A DNA stretch of 64,000 nt from Spirulina sp. SIO3F2 (GCA_010672165.1 JAAHHN010000005.1:1-64000); one strand, 5' to 3'. Counted from the first letter of the stretch, positions 1-8,643 are shown. Made by a program: numbers and translations. Notes: a model not told the origin generated them from the letters alone.

Positions 1-2
1 TG

Positions 3-119
3 AATGACTTACGTCTACTCATCCGCGAACAACTCCTGAAACTCGAACAAGCGACTATTGCCTCTATTGCAGGCAGAAAGAGCATTTTAGATGCCTTATC
101 TGTAGCTGGCATTTTGTGA
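3..119 (+). CDS. C-terminal fragment of a truncated gene, product unknown
   Basis: The window opens inside a reading frame that runs 38 codons to a TGA at 117-119. The visible tail is basic and helical in character (it contains RLLIREQLLKLEQ and ends SVAGIL). Its start lies outside the window. Because the next gene is a contractile-injection-type AAA+ ATPase, this may be the end of a structural gene of that system, but no family motif is visible to confirm it. Confidence 0.45.
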   Translation, partial: NDLRLLIREQLLKLEQATIASIAGRKSILDALSVAGIL

Positions 120-121
120 TT

Positions 122-131
122 TGGTATAATA
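122..131 (+). promoter_or_regulatory. candidate extended -10 promoter element
   Basis: The stretch tggtataat, directly after the stop of the upstream frame, fits an extended -10 (TGnTATAAT). No convincing -35 is seen, and the next real gene starts about 180 bases downstream. The gap also holds a 30-codon frame (173-265) without other support. Low confidence. Confidence 0.3.
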
Positions 132-312
132 CATTAAAACAATTGATATCAAAGCAAACTAAGGGCTGAGCAATGGTCAATCTCACCCCCCATGTTACTT
201 TTGCGCTCAAACAGGTGAGTTTAGCGGCGGCAAGCGGTTACTTTCCATTACAGTTGCGCATCTAAATTCTGCCTACGCTAGAGGGAGTGAAACTATAGAT
301 GCATAACTCCTA

Positions 313-2235
313 ATGCAACTCCCCGTCCCTAGCGTGCTTCCCAACCCAGATTCTGCAACACCCACCGCCTTTTATCCAGCCGTTGCCTGGATACGCGATC
401 GCTTAACCTGCCATCTCGATGCACTCCCCATCACCACAGAAGCTCCCGACTGTCCCCCCCTCACGCAATTGCGGCGGCGCTTTGGACTCTCAGACTTTGA
501 AGCCAACGTTATTCTGCTCTGTGCCGCAATGGAACTTGATCCCCATTGCCTCACCCTTTGTGGCCAGATTGCTGGCAATCCAGAGCAGGCTTACCCCACG
601 CTGGCGCTGGCGTTGCAACTGTTCCCCAATGCAGCTTGGGATATTCTGGCTCCCCAGCGCCCCCCCTTGCATTGGCAATTACTGAAAATTGATGCACAAC
701 CCACCCTTACCCAAGCTCGTCTCAGATTAGACCCGCGGATTCTGTGTTACTTGCTGGGTGTCCCGGCTTTTGACATGGAACTGACGCCTTGGATGCATCC
801 CCTCACTGCTGAAACTCTTCAGTTACCCCCTTCCCACGTCGCGATCGCTACCCAAATCGAGCAGACTTGGCGGGCAGGACGGCTAGCTCCGGTGCAACTG
901 TGCAGTTCGGACTACAAAGCCCAGCAAGCGATCACCAAGCAACTCGCCCAAGCATTGGGGTTTGAGGTGTATACCGTCACAGCCCAAACCTTGCCCACCC
1001 AGCCCCAGGAGCTATATCCACTCAAGCAGCGCTGGCTGCGGGAAGCATTGCTCAGCCGTGCGCTGTTGCTGATTAACTGTCATGACCTGGCCACTTCCCC
1101 TGCACATCAGCATGCGATCGCCTATTTCTTGCAGACCCTTCAAGCCCCCGTCATCCTTTGCAGCAGCACCCAACATCACTTTGGTGAGCAAACCGTGCTC
1201 ACGCTCGACTTGCCATCGCTGCCGCATCAGGAACAGCAGCAACTCTGGACGCAATATCTTGGCGCTCGGGCTGCTGAACTCAATGGCCATTTAGCCCCGA
1301 TTGTGACCCAGTTCAATCTGGGCAGCCACACCATTCAAGCCGCTTGTGCTAGCGTCCAAGCGACACCGATTGAGGAGCTGCCGAATCAGCTCTGGCAATA
1401 TTGCCGGATGCAAGCCCGGCCAGCGATTGAACACCTTGCCCAACGGATTGATTGCACTGCTACTTGGGAAGATCTGATCTTGCCGCCTCGGGAAAAGGAG
1501 ATCTTGGGCGCGATCGCAGATCAGGTGAAGCAGCGGTCAGAAGTGTATCAAACCTGGGGTTTTGCGGGTAAAAGTAGCCGCGGTTTAGGGGTAAGTGCCC
1601 TGTTTGCGGGGCCCAGTGGCACGGGTAAAACCATGGCAGCAGAAGTGCTAGCGCGGGAGTTTCAGCTCGACCTCTATCGCATCGATCTCAGTGCGGTGAG
1701 TAGTAAATATATCGGTGAGACCGAGAAGAATTTGCGGCAGATTTTTGACGCCGCCGAGTCTGGCGGGGCGGTGTTGCTCTTTGATGAAGCCGATGCCCTT
1801 TTTGGCAAACGCACTCAGGTTAAAGATAGCCACGATCGCCATGCCAATCTGGAAGTGAGCTACCTGCTTCAGCGTATGGAAGCCTATCAAGGCTTGGCAA
1901 TTTTAACCACCAACCTGAAGGATTCGCTGGATCAAGCCTTTGTTCGACGGCTGCGGTTTATTGTGAATTTCCCCTATCCCAACGCCGAGATTCGCAGTCA
2001 AATTTGGTCACGGGTGTTCCCTGCCCAAGCGCCCATTAATGGTCTTGATTTTGAGCTGTTGGGGCAGCTTGATGTGGCGGGGGGTAATATCCGGGCGATC
2101 GCCCTTAATGCAGCCTTTTTTGCTGCGAGTGCGGGCGAATCGATTCAGATGAAACATCTGCTCAAAGCTACCCAAACTGAATACGCCAAGATTGGCCGGG
2201 TGCTCACCTCCCGAGAAATTCAAGATTGGGTTTAA
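313..2235 (+). CDS. AAA+ ATPase of a contractile injection system (eCIS type)
   Basis: Single AAA+ ATPase of 640 residues. The C-terminal third holds the catalytic module: Walker A GPSGTGKT at 433-440, Walker B VLLFDEAD with Asp491/Glu492, sensor-1 TTN, and an arginine-finger-like RRLRF. The first ~380 residues lack motifs and resemble the long N-terminal part of ATPases found at the end of extracellular contractile injection system (eCIS) loci (Afp15/PVC15-like). Known for the family: one such ATPase accompanies the sheath, tube and baseplate genes. That assignment is strengthened by the DUF4157 cargo-like genes starting 37 bases downstream in the same direction. The ATG has no clear ribosome site; gagggag lies 25 bases upstream. 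The precise role of the ATPase is inferred, and a generic AAA+ protein remains possible. Confidence 0.85.
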   Translation: MQLPVPSVLPNPDSATPTAFYPAVAWIRDRLTCHLDALPITTEAPDCPPLTQLRRRFGLSDFEANVILLCAAMELDPHCLTLCGQIAGNPEQAYPTLALALQLFPNAAWDILAPQRPPLHWQLLKIDAQPTLTQARLRLDPRILCYLLGVPAFDMELTPWMHPLTAETLQLPPSHVAIATQIEQTWRAGRLAPVQLCSSDYKAQQAITKQLAQALGFEVYTVTAQTLPTQPQELYPLKQRWLREALLSRALLLINCHDLATSPAHQHAIAYFLQTLQAPVILCSSTQHHFGEQTVLTLDLPSLPHQEQQQLWTQYLGARAAELNGHLAPIVTQFNLGSHTIQAACASVQATPIEELPNQLWQYCRMQARPAIEHLAQRIDCTATWEDLILPPREKEILGAIADQVKQRSEVYQTWGFAGKSSRGLGVSALFAGPSGTGKTMAAEVLAREFQLDLYRIDLSAVSSKYIGETEKNLRQIFDAAESGGAVLLFDEADALFGKRTQVKDSHDRHANLEVSYLLQRMEAYQGLAILTTNLKDSLDQAFVRRLRFIVNFPYPNAEIRSQIWSRVFPAQAPINGLDFELLGQLDVAGGNIRAIALNAAFFAASAGESIQMKHLLKATQTEYAKIGRVLTSREIQDWV

Positions 2236-2272
2236 ACCCTACTTCGATTGTCTATTCCTCACTGGATTAATT

Positions 2273-3037
2273 ATGAAAAAGCACATCACTAAACCCACCT
2301 GGCAAGTTCCCACTGCTCAAGCCAAAATTGATAAGAAAAAGCAGCAATTTGATCAGCCACAGCCTCTTGGTAACTTTGCTCCCAATGCGCTGATGGATAG
2401 TGTCAGCACAGCACCCTCAAGTGAGTTGCCTGTGCAAGCAAAACTTACCATTGGTCAGGTGGGCGATAAATACGAGCAAGAAGCAGATGCCGTTGCAGAA
2501 AATGTGGTGCAGCTTCATTCTGCTCCCGGAGAAACTATGCAGCGATCGTTTCTAAAACAGCAGGTGGGCTTAGAAACACAGCATCAAGACACCATAATTC
2601 AGCGTTCAGGTTCCACTGAAAATAAGCCAGAAGATCTAGACTCTCGATTTCAATATCTAAAATCCAACTTCAATGATATGTTTTTTAGAAATTCAGCTTA
2701 TAAACTACTGCTTGTTTATGCACAAAAATGCTTTATGCAAGAACTGGTGCGCTTCTATCGAGATTCTTATGGTTCAGGAACTGCCAGAGATTTATATACA
2801 GAATACATACCTGAAGGCTCAAACTCACAGATAAATATTGACTATGTTGAAGTCGGAAAACTCACGAGAAAGTTTGAAAATAACACTCTCAAATTAGGTG
2901 ATTTTCAAAAGACACAAAGAGAAGTCAAAAACTTGATTATTGGTAATATTTTATGGGGTAGTGGTGCTAATAGTCTTAAGAATGAGAATAATTACAGTGA
3001 TTTGGTGAAAATATCCAATGCAGTTGGATATCAATGA
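2273..3037 (+). CDS. putative injection-system effector 1: leader plus RGS-like C-terminus
   Basis: 254-residue protein, first of four tandem paralogues. Residues 1-~85 are the shared leader (MKKHITKPTWQ, FAPNALMDSV, KLTIGQVGDKYEQEAD). The start is set by that leader: the frame extends upstream into the ATPase gene but homology begins at this ATG. The DUF4157 domain present in effectors 2 and 3 is missing. A short linker with IIQR is followed by an all-helical body. Residues ~150-250 read like a regulator of G-protein signalling fold: ARDLYTEYI, then SQINIDYVEVGKL, then FQKTQREVKNLI. Effector 2 ends in an alignable region. The RGS reading is by eye and needs profile or structure support. Confidence 0.75.
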   Translation: MKKHITKPTWQVPTAQAKIDKKKQQFDQPQPLGNFAPNALMDSVSTAPSSELPVQAKLTIGQVGDKYEQEADAVAENVVQLHSAPGETMQRSFLKQQVGLETQHQDTIIQRSGSTENKPEDLDSRFQYLKSNFNDMFFRNSAYKLLLVYAQKCFMQELVRFYRDSYGSGTARDLYTEYIPEGSNSQINIDYVEVGKLTRKFENNTLKLGDFQKTQREVKNLIIGNILWGSGANSLKNENNYSDLVKISNAVGYQ

Positions 3038-3180
3038 TTATCCTTCAAGAGATTTATGAAAAAATCCCAAAAAACAATAGCAAAAGGATATGAATCAAAT
3101 AACTAGTTCCAGTATTTTGTCTAATTCCAAATTTCCATACTTCATATTCTTGAATTTGTAATTATCTATTTCAATCAATC

Positions 3181-4383
3181 ATGAAAAAACATACATCTAA
3201 ACTCACTTGGGACACACCTAATACGCAAGCCAAAATCAAGAAAAATAAACGCAACATGGGTGAGACTTTTCCTGTGGCGAATGTGCCACCCAATGCGCTG
3301 ATGGATAGCGTCACCACAGCGCCCTCTAACGAACTGCCCGTGCAAGCCAAGCTTACGATTGGTCAGGTGGGCGATCAATATGAGCAAGAAGCCGATGCAG
3401 TTGCAGCCAAGGTTGTCCAGCAGATTAATACGCCCAGTAGTGATGCTGCCCAGGCCAAAAAGGAGGAATCAGTACAACTTAAGCCCACTGTGCAGCGACA
3501 AGACCTTGGTGGTGGCATGGCTACACCAGAGCTGGAAGCGGAAATTAATCAGGCTAAAGGGGGTGGGCAGTCTTTAGATAAAAGTCTACAGCGCTCAATG
3601 GGCAATGCAATGGGTATGGATCTTAGCCATGTGAAAGTCCACACGGATAACACGTCCCATCAGCTCAACCAAGCGCTACAAGCAAAGGCCTTCACCACAG
3701 GACAGGATGTGTTTTTCGGCAAGAGACAATATCAGCCAGGTAGTAAAAGTGGGCAAGAACTCATTGCCCATGAGCTAACCCACGTGGGGCAACAAACGGG
3801 GCCCAGTATTCAGCGATTCCCCTTTCCCTGGAACAAAAAAAAGAAAGATCCAGATCAAGAAAAACTAGACGTCATGGATCAATCCTATGGATTTTCTTTG
3901 GGGTCAAAAGACTTCATGAATAATAAGGAGCTGAGGGATGACAATAGCAAAGAAGCCAGAGAGGAGCGACTCAAACGGCGAGAGTTTGTCGGAAAATTTT
4001 GTAAGCGGCGAGAGTTATATACCAATAACCTCACCTATGGCTTATTGCATGAGGCTGGTCAAGCTAACTTCTCTGAGAGTAATGTAGAATTTATGCGGGA
4101 CTACTTTCTGCGTCAACAAACAGCCCAAGAGTTTTATGACCACTATATTGCAGGATTTAAAACTAGTTTTAGTGATAAGCAAAAAGTCAATATATATTCA
4201 AACGTCGAAAAGACACTTCCAGAAAACGGCATTGTCCAAACATATGAGCAGTTAAAAGAAGTTATGAAGAGTGTAGGTAAGGATGTTTACGATGAGATAA
4301 TCATGGGTATGCATGCCCTCTCCAGCAAGAAGTTTTATAACCATTTATTTATAATCAGTAATGAGTTGGGATACACAGAATAA
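3181..4383 (+). CDS. putative injection-system effector 2: leader, DUF4157, RGS-like C-terminus
   Basis: 400 residues. Shared leader at 1-~90 (PNALMDSVTTAP, KLTIGQVGDQYEQEAD), then a DUF4157 domain at about 130-210 containing MDLSHVKVHTD, TTGQDVFFGK and the HELTH zinc-protease-type motif at 197-201. DUF4157 is a known companion of eCIS cargo proteins; whether it cuts itself or marks cargo is not established here. After a lysine-rich linker (~218-228) residues 278-400 form a helical region with NFSESNVEFMRDYF, EFYDHYIAG, KVNIYSNVEKTL and a final FYNHLFIISNELGY, matching the order of conserved positions in RGS domains and aligning to the end of effector 1. A 71-base tract of the leader is identical to effector 3. 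Confidence 0.8.
   Translation: MKKHTSKLTWDTPNTQAKIKKNKRNMGETFPVANVPPNALMDSVTTAPSNELPVQAKLTIGQVGDQYEQEADAVAAKVVQQINTPSSDAAQAKKEESVQLKPTVQRQDLGGGMATPELEAEINQAKGGGQSLDKSLQRSMGNAMGMDLSHVKVHTDNTSHQLNQALQAKAFTTGQDVFFGKRQYQPGSKSGQELIAHELTHVGQQTGPSIQRFPFPWNKKKKDPDQEKLDVMDQSYGFSLGSKDFMNNKELRDDNSKEAREERLKRREFVGKFCKRRELYTNNLTYGLLHEAGQANFSESNVEFMRDYFLRQQTAQEFYDHYIAGFKTSFSDKQKVNIYSNVEKTLPENGIVQTYEQLKEVMKSVGKDVYDEIIMGMHALSSKKFYNHLFIISNELGYTE
3298..3368 (+). repeat. 71-base direct repeat, copy 1 (leader of effector 2)
   Basis: Identical base for base to 4567-4637 in the next gene, including third codon positions, whereas the flanking leader codons differ. This indicates a recent duplication or gene conversion. 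Confidence 0.9.
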
Positions 4384-4449
4384 TTAATTTGTGCACTCAT
4401 CGACTAATTTAAACTGTCCACCAATAATCCCACTCTCCCCTGACTAGCC

Positions 4450-5781
4450 ATGAAAAAGCACATCTCTAAACCCACCTGGCAAGCGCCTACTGCCCAAGCC
4501 AAAACTGATGAGAAAAAGCGGCAAGCCAATCCACAGCACCCCATTGGAAACTTTGCGCCCAACGCTCTGATGGATAGCGTCACCACAGCGCCCTCTAACG
4601 AACTGCCCGTGCAAGCCAAGCTTACGATTGGTCAGGTAGGAGATCAATATGAGCAAGAGGCAGATACAGTCGCAGCCAAGGTTGTGCAACAGATTAATGC
4701 GCCTAGTAGTGATGCTGCTGCCCAGGCCAAAGAAGAGGAGCAAGTACAACTTAAACCTGCTTTACAGCGGCAAGACCTGGGTGGTGGCACGGCTGCACCA
4801 GAACTGGAAGCGGAAATTAGTCAGGCTAAAGGTGGTGGGCAGGCTTTAGATAAAGGGCTACAACGCTCTATGGGCAACACAATGGGCATGGATCTCAGTC
4901 ATGTCAAGGTGCATACCGATAACACCGCTCATCAGCTTAACCAATCCCTGCAAGCTAAGGCATTCACCACCGGGCAGGATGTGTTTTTCGGTAAAGGACA
5001 ATATCAACCGGGGAGTAAAAGTGGTCAGGAACTGATTGCCCATGAACTCACTCATGTGGGACAACAAACTGATTCAGGAGTACAACGTCAACCGGATAAC
5101 ATTGTGCAATGTTTTAAGTTTAGCGACCTATTTACACCTATCCCTAAACAGAAATGCTCCGCCACAGCTAAGCAGGGCATCAAATACATTAACTTTTGCA
5201 AAAAATATCCACCAATAAAATGGTCAGTTGAGGACTTTGCTCAAATCAACAAAGCAGGACACGTGAGAATAATTGATTGGACTAAGTTTGAGATCGCAAG
5301 TTATGCCTGTGAAGCAACATATTCAACAGAGAATACAAACTTAATGCTATTAGCCAGCCGTCTGAATTGGATGAACCCCTATCATTTACTATCGGTTGCG
5401 GAAATCTTACCTCGGGATCTCCCATTCTCAAGAAAATACACGAGTTATTTACCAAACATTAAGTATGTTGCAGGTGGTGTGCCCGATGGAGGCTTTAATA
5501 TGCCAAGCCGAGAAAACTCTAAACTAATTGCTGCAATCACTGGGCTAGAGACGGCCATGAATGGCACTGATAAAGGAAAAAGGCTCTTTGCCCATAAAGA
5601 ATTAGGTGAGAGTCTGGGTAATGCAATTAAAGCGGGTATTGAGAATGTCCGGGGTAGCATGACCTCCGTACTGACAAAGATGGAACCTGAGCAATTATTT
5701 TCCAAGGGAGCAGCCTTAATAAAGGATCTCAAGAAAGTTCGAGGTGGAACATTAAAATCGCAGATATTGAACTATGAATAG
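4450..5781 (+). CDS. putative injection-system effector 3: leader, DUF4157, unknown C-terminus
   Basis: 443 residues. Leader at 1-~90 and DUF4157 at about 130-212 are near copies of those in effector 2 (HELTH at 198-202; MDLSHVKVHTDNT). The remaining ~225 residues, from the VQR/VQC linker onward, are different: a Cys-containing stretch (KQKCSATAKQG), STENTNLMLLASRL, a Gly-rich turn (YVAGGVPDGGFNM) and a helical lysine-rich end. I do not recognise this domain. STENTNLMLL faintly echoes the start of the RGS-like region of its neighbours, but this is too weak to call. A leader swapped onto varied C-termini is the pattern expected of a polymorphic effector family. Confidence 0.8.
   Translation: MKKHISKPTWQAPTAQAKTDEKKRQANPQHPIGNFAPNALMDSVTTAPSNELPVQAKLTIGQVGDQYEQEADTVAAKVVQQINAPSSDAAAQAKEEEQVQLKPALQRQDLGGGTAAPELEAEISQAKGGGQALDKGLQRSMGNTMGMDLSHVKVHTDNTAHQLNQSLQAKAFTTGQDVFFGKGQYQPGSKSGQELIAHELTHVGQQTDSGVQRQPDNIVQCFKFSDLFTPIPKQKCSATAKQGIKYINFCKKYPPIKWSVEDFAQINKAGHVRIIDWTKFEIASYACEATYSTENTNLMLLASRLNWMNPYHLLSVAEILPRDLPFSRKYTSYLPNIKYVAGGVPDGGFNMPSRENSKLIAAITGLETAMNGTDKGKRLFAHKELGESLGNAIKAGIENVRGSMTSVLTKMEPEQLFSKGAALIKDLKKVRGGTLKSQILNYE
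4567..4637 (+). repeat. 71-base direct repeat, copy 2 (leader of effector 3)
   Basis: Exact partner of 3298-3368. Both encode the end of the NALMDSV segment through the KLTIGQ segment of the shared leader. Confidence 0.9.
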
Positions 5782-5887
5782 TCATAGGGCGAGTTGTGTA
5801 CAACACACCATAACTAATTGTTCAGATTAGAGTCAGGTCTGCATTATCTCAATTCCGCTGTTTGAGAGACGGCACCGTTTACAGACC

Positions 5888-8242
5888 ATGAAAAAGCAGA
5901 TCGCCAAACCCACCTGGCAAGTTCCCACTACCCAAGCTAAAACCGACGATAAAAAGCGAAAGACCAATCAGCACAATCCGATCGCAAACTTTGCCCCCAA
6001 TGCCTTGATGGATAGTGTCACTCTCGCCCCTGCAAGTAGTTTACCTATACAACCCAAATTAACCATTGGCCAAGTTGGAGATCAATATGAGCAGGAGGCG
6101 GATCGCATCACGGCTCAGGCCGTGCACCAGATCAATACACCCACAGCGAAAATCTTTCAGCTCAACGCACCAACCATCCAGGAACAGCCCCAGCTTCCTG
6201 ATATAAGTCAACAGACAGAACTTCAGCCACAACATACGCCCTTGATTCAACGCTATGTGGAAGATCAAGATTTACCAGAGCACTACCAAACTGGAAATGA
6301 TCAGGCTAATCCAGCGAAATTAATGCTGTACTTAGAGGAAGAAAAGGGCATCCCAAAAGATATTGCCCGAGAAGCAGTCACTCAATATGCTCAAACTTCT
6401 AGTCCGATCAGCCTCCACGATCTGTTTAAACTTGCCAAGCGCCTAGTCTCGCTGAAAAACGATCAGCTCGAAACAGACGATACAGAGAGTTCAAAGTTTT
6501 ATAGTGATGAAGAGTTTCATGATGTTTTTGAGACCTATAATAAAGAGTCAGTTTCTGATCCTTATGCAAGTTTAAACACCACTACTCTGAATTGGCAGTC
6601 TGAGATTTTTCAAAATAAGAAAAAGATTGTGCTTTCAGGGCATGGTTCATATGCACCTAATGTACTACAAGATGAACAGGTAAACGAACCCTTGAAGGTG
6701 CAAGTTCCATCTGGAACCAACTTAGTAATGTGGTGTCCTCATAATTCAACCCTTCGTGATTGGGCAGGTCGTCAAATTGAGATGCTGAATCATGACAATA
6801 TGTCTGAATTTTACAAACAACAAGGATATGAGATGTATGTCTTTACATCAGGCGATCAGGTCGAAAATTACTATTTAAGTCCAGGAAAAGATCTGGAAAT
6901 GAATCTTAGTTCCAGTCAGTATTTTCCAGTAAAATCTGAGACTTTGGAGACTTTGCTTGAGAAATTCAAAGGATATACAATTCACTGGGCTGCCTGCCGT
7001 GAAGTGGTTAGCAGTAATTACAACACATTTAGTTCCGAATTTCCTCTCTTTAACTATGTTGACTTCGATAGTCTTGAAGGTGAAGAGTATAAAAATAAAT
7101 ACAGTAGTAAGTTCGGTATAAAAGGATTTAATATTCCTCAAGAAGAAGACTTTGAGCTTCCAGTATCAAAACTTCAAAATATTCGAAATGTAAAAGGAAA
7201 TCCATATGATGATAATAATCGTGATTTAAAAGATTATTTGAAGCAGAAAACACAATCTTATATTCCAATATATCTAGAAATAACAGAAAAGAGAATTGAG
7301 TTTTTAGATTTTATGCTCAAGACAAGCAAAAGCGGTGAAGTGAATATTTCCGATTCAATCATTGAATCTTTCGATTGTTTTAAGCAGATCAAAGATCTTA
7401 GAAAAGATGGAAATCAGAGAACACTCTTACAAGGAGGTGGAAATATTCTAAGTGGATTAAGTGAGAGCTTTTTCAATGAAAGTTTAAAATTATATTCGGA
7501 TTTTGAGGAAGTTATACAGCAACTCAGTAATTTACGTTCTCATCAAAGCGAGTGTTTAAAAAAAGTACCTGGGACATATGGAGCTGAACGATTTTTCCAT
7601 CATGTGATCTCACCATTGGTAAACAGAGAGTATGAAAATAGTGATTTATCTTCTAAATATTATGAATTAAGGCAAAAACATGAGGAACTCAAAAACCAAA
7701 AAGCAATCCAAGATATTAATCTAAGATCAAACCAAGAAGGACTGGGAAGACAAGATAGTTATACTAATATCAATGATATTATTGAGCCTGAAGATCTTGT
7801 TGAACATCAGAATCGTGAGACAGAAGAAGTTAATCAAGATAGTATTCAAGATCAGCAGACAAAAATGTCTGACTTAGTAGATGCTTGGAATATATTCTTA
7901 GATTATCTTTTGAATAATCAAAATGTCAAGATTCATTCTAAGGTTTTAGATATGTCAGTTCTTGATGTTTTTGATCCTCCTAATGGCTTTTTTATGCCTA
8001 TCACAAATCTTTATCGAGAATCATCTTCTAATGAGGCACTAGAAAATGCCAAAAGACTTGAGAGCAGTGTAACAACTTACAGAAAAAATGTTAATTCAAT
8101 ATTCTTTGATTTAATTGTGCAGAAGCTTGAAGAAGAAGATTATTCCGACTTTCCTGATATTGAAATAGAAATACGAAGTCTAATTGAGAAACTCGAACAA
8201 GTTAAAAGTCGTGATGATGATGTTTGGGATGATGATGAGTAA
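5888..8242 (+). CDS. putative injection-system effector 4: leader plus Stv/caspase-like His-Cys domain and long helical tail
   Basis: 784 residues. The leader (KPTWQVPTTQAK, FAPNALMDSV, KLTIGQVGDQYEQEAD) is retained; DUF4157 is absent. Residues ~245-380 contain KKIVLSGHGSY with His252, VPSGTNLVMWC, and IHWAACREV with Cys370. This order matches the putative adhesin Stv family and resembles the His-Cys dyad of caspase-like proteases. The last ~400 residues are charged and rich in Asn, Asp, Glu and Lys with coiled-coil character, and end in an acidic tail. The 3' half is visibly richer in A+T than the leader, suggesting separate origin. Function inferred only; toxin, adhesin or protease are all possible. 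Confidence 0.75.
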   Translation: MKKQIAKPTWQVPTTQAKTDDKKRKTNQHNPIANFAPNALMDSVTLAPASSLPIQPKLTIGQVGDQYEQEADRITAQAVHQINTPTAKIFQLNAPTIQEQPQLPDISQQTELQPQHTPLIQRYVEDQDLPEHYQTGNDQANPAKLMLYLEEEKGIPKDIAREAVTQYAQTSSPISLHDLFKLAKRLVSLKNDQLETDDTESSKFYSDEEFHDVFETYNKESVSDPYASLNTTTLNWQSEIFQNKKKIVLSGHGSYAPNVLQDEQVNEPLKVQVPSGTNLVMWCPHNSTLRDWAGRQIEMLNHDNMSEFYKQQGYEMYVFTSGDQVENYYLSPGKDLEMNLSSSQYFPVKSETLETLLEKFKGYTIHWAACREVVSSNYNTFSSEFPLFNYVDFDSLEGEEYKNKYSSKFGIKGFNIPQEEDFELPVSKLQNIRNVKGNPYDDNNRDLKDYLKQKTQSYIPIYLEITEKRIEFLDFMLKTSKSGEVNISDSIIESFDCFKQIKDLRKDGNQRTLLQGGGNILSGLSESFFNESLKLYSDFEEVIQQLSNLRSHQSECLKKVPGTYGAERFFHHVISPLVNREYENSDLSSKYYELRQKHEELKNQKAIQDINLRSNQEGLGRQDSYTNINDIIEPEDLVEHQNRETEEVNQDSIQDQQTKMSDLVDAWNIFLDYLLNNQNVKIHSKVLDMSVLDVFDPPNGFFMPITNLYRESSSNEALENAKRLESSVTTYRKNVNSIFFDLIVQKLEEEDYSDFPDIEIEIRSLIEKLEQVKSRDDDVWDDDE

Positions 8243-8247
8243 TCACA

Positions 8248-8264
8248 AGGTGGACAACATTAAT
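8248..8264 (+). repeat. short direct repeat after effector 4 stop, copy 1
   Basis: aggtggacaacat plus two matching bases, a few bases after the stop codon of effector 4; the same motif follows the next gene at 8610-8626. Confidence 0.6.
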
Positions 8265-8318
8265 CCACTACACATCTCAGCCGAATACAATGCTGCATAA
8301 GCTTAGCCCAAAACCCCC

Positions 8319-8603
8319 ATGAGCCTGCCAACACCAAAGTCATCCGAGCACAACCAACCCACAACTTCTCCCCGAACCCCTATCCAGGCAGCCCAACAAA
8401 TTCTTTTGAGTGCCATTGCTGGCTTTAGCATCAGCACCCTGGCATTGCTCCTGTACTGCTGGGTGTGGGACGTACCGCTCCCTCTGGCAACCATTGTGTT
8501 TAGAAGCCTCGTTTTTGCCATCTATGCGGGAGCACTCTCCCTATGGCTCGGCGATCGCGTCTGGAAGCTACTCGGCTGGTTTATCAATGGTTTACCGATG
8601 TGA
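8319..8603 (+). CDS. small membrane protein, unknown function
   Basis: 94 residues. A hydrophilic Ser/Pro/Thr-rich N-terminus (~1-24) is followed by two hydrophobic segments (about 27-50 and 57-80), so a two-pass membrane protein is likely. No family motif recognised. It lies 76 bases downstream of the effector cassette in the same orientation and could belong to it, but the short repeat that follows both genes and the different composition leave this open. Confidence 0.55.
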   Translation: MSLPTPKSSEHNQPTTSPRTPIQAAQQILLSAIAGFSISTLALLLYCWVWDVPLPLATIVFRSLVFAIYAGALSLWLGDRVWKLLGWFINGLPM

Positions 8604-8609
8604 ATCATC

Positions 8610-8626
8610 AGGTGGACAACATCAAG
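8610..8626 (+). repeat. short direct repeat, copy 2
   Basis: aggtggacaacat follows the stop codon of the 94-residue membrane protein, as copy 1 follows effector 4. The surrounding ~20 bases match at most positions. Confidence 0.6.
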
Positions 8627-8643
8627 GGCTGTCAAACCTATCC

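Noticed and set aside
173..265. 30-codon frame upstream of the AAA+ ATPase
   Set aside because: Too short, no ribosome site and no recognisable pattern.
4404..4749. Recurrent minus-strand frames inside the effector leaders (also 3175-3387 and 6059-6268)
   Set aside because: They recur only because the leader DNA is repeated; they are antisense shadows.
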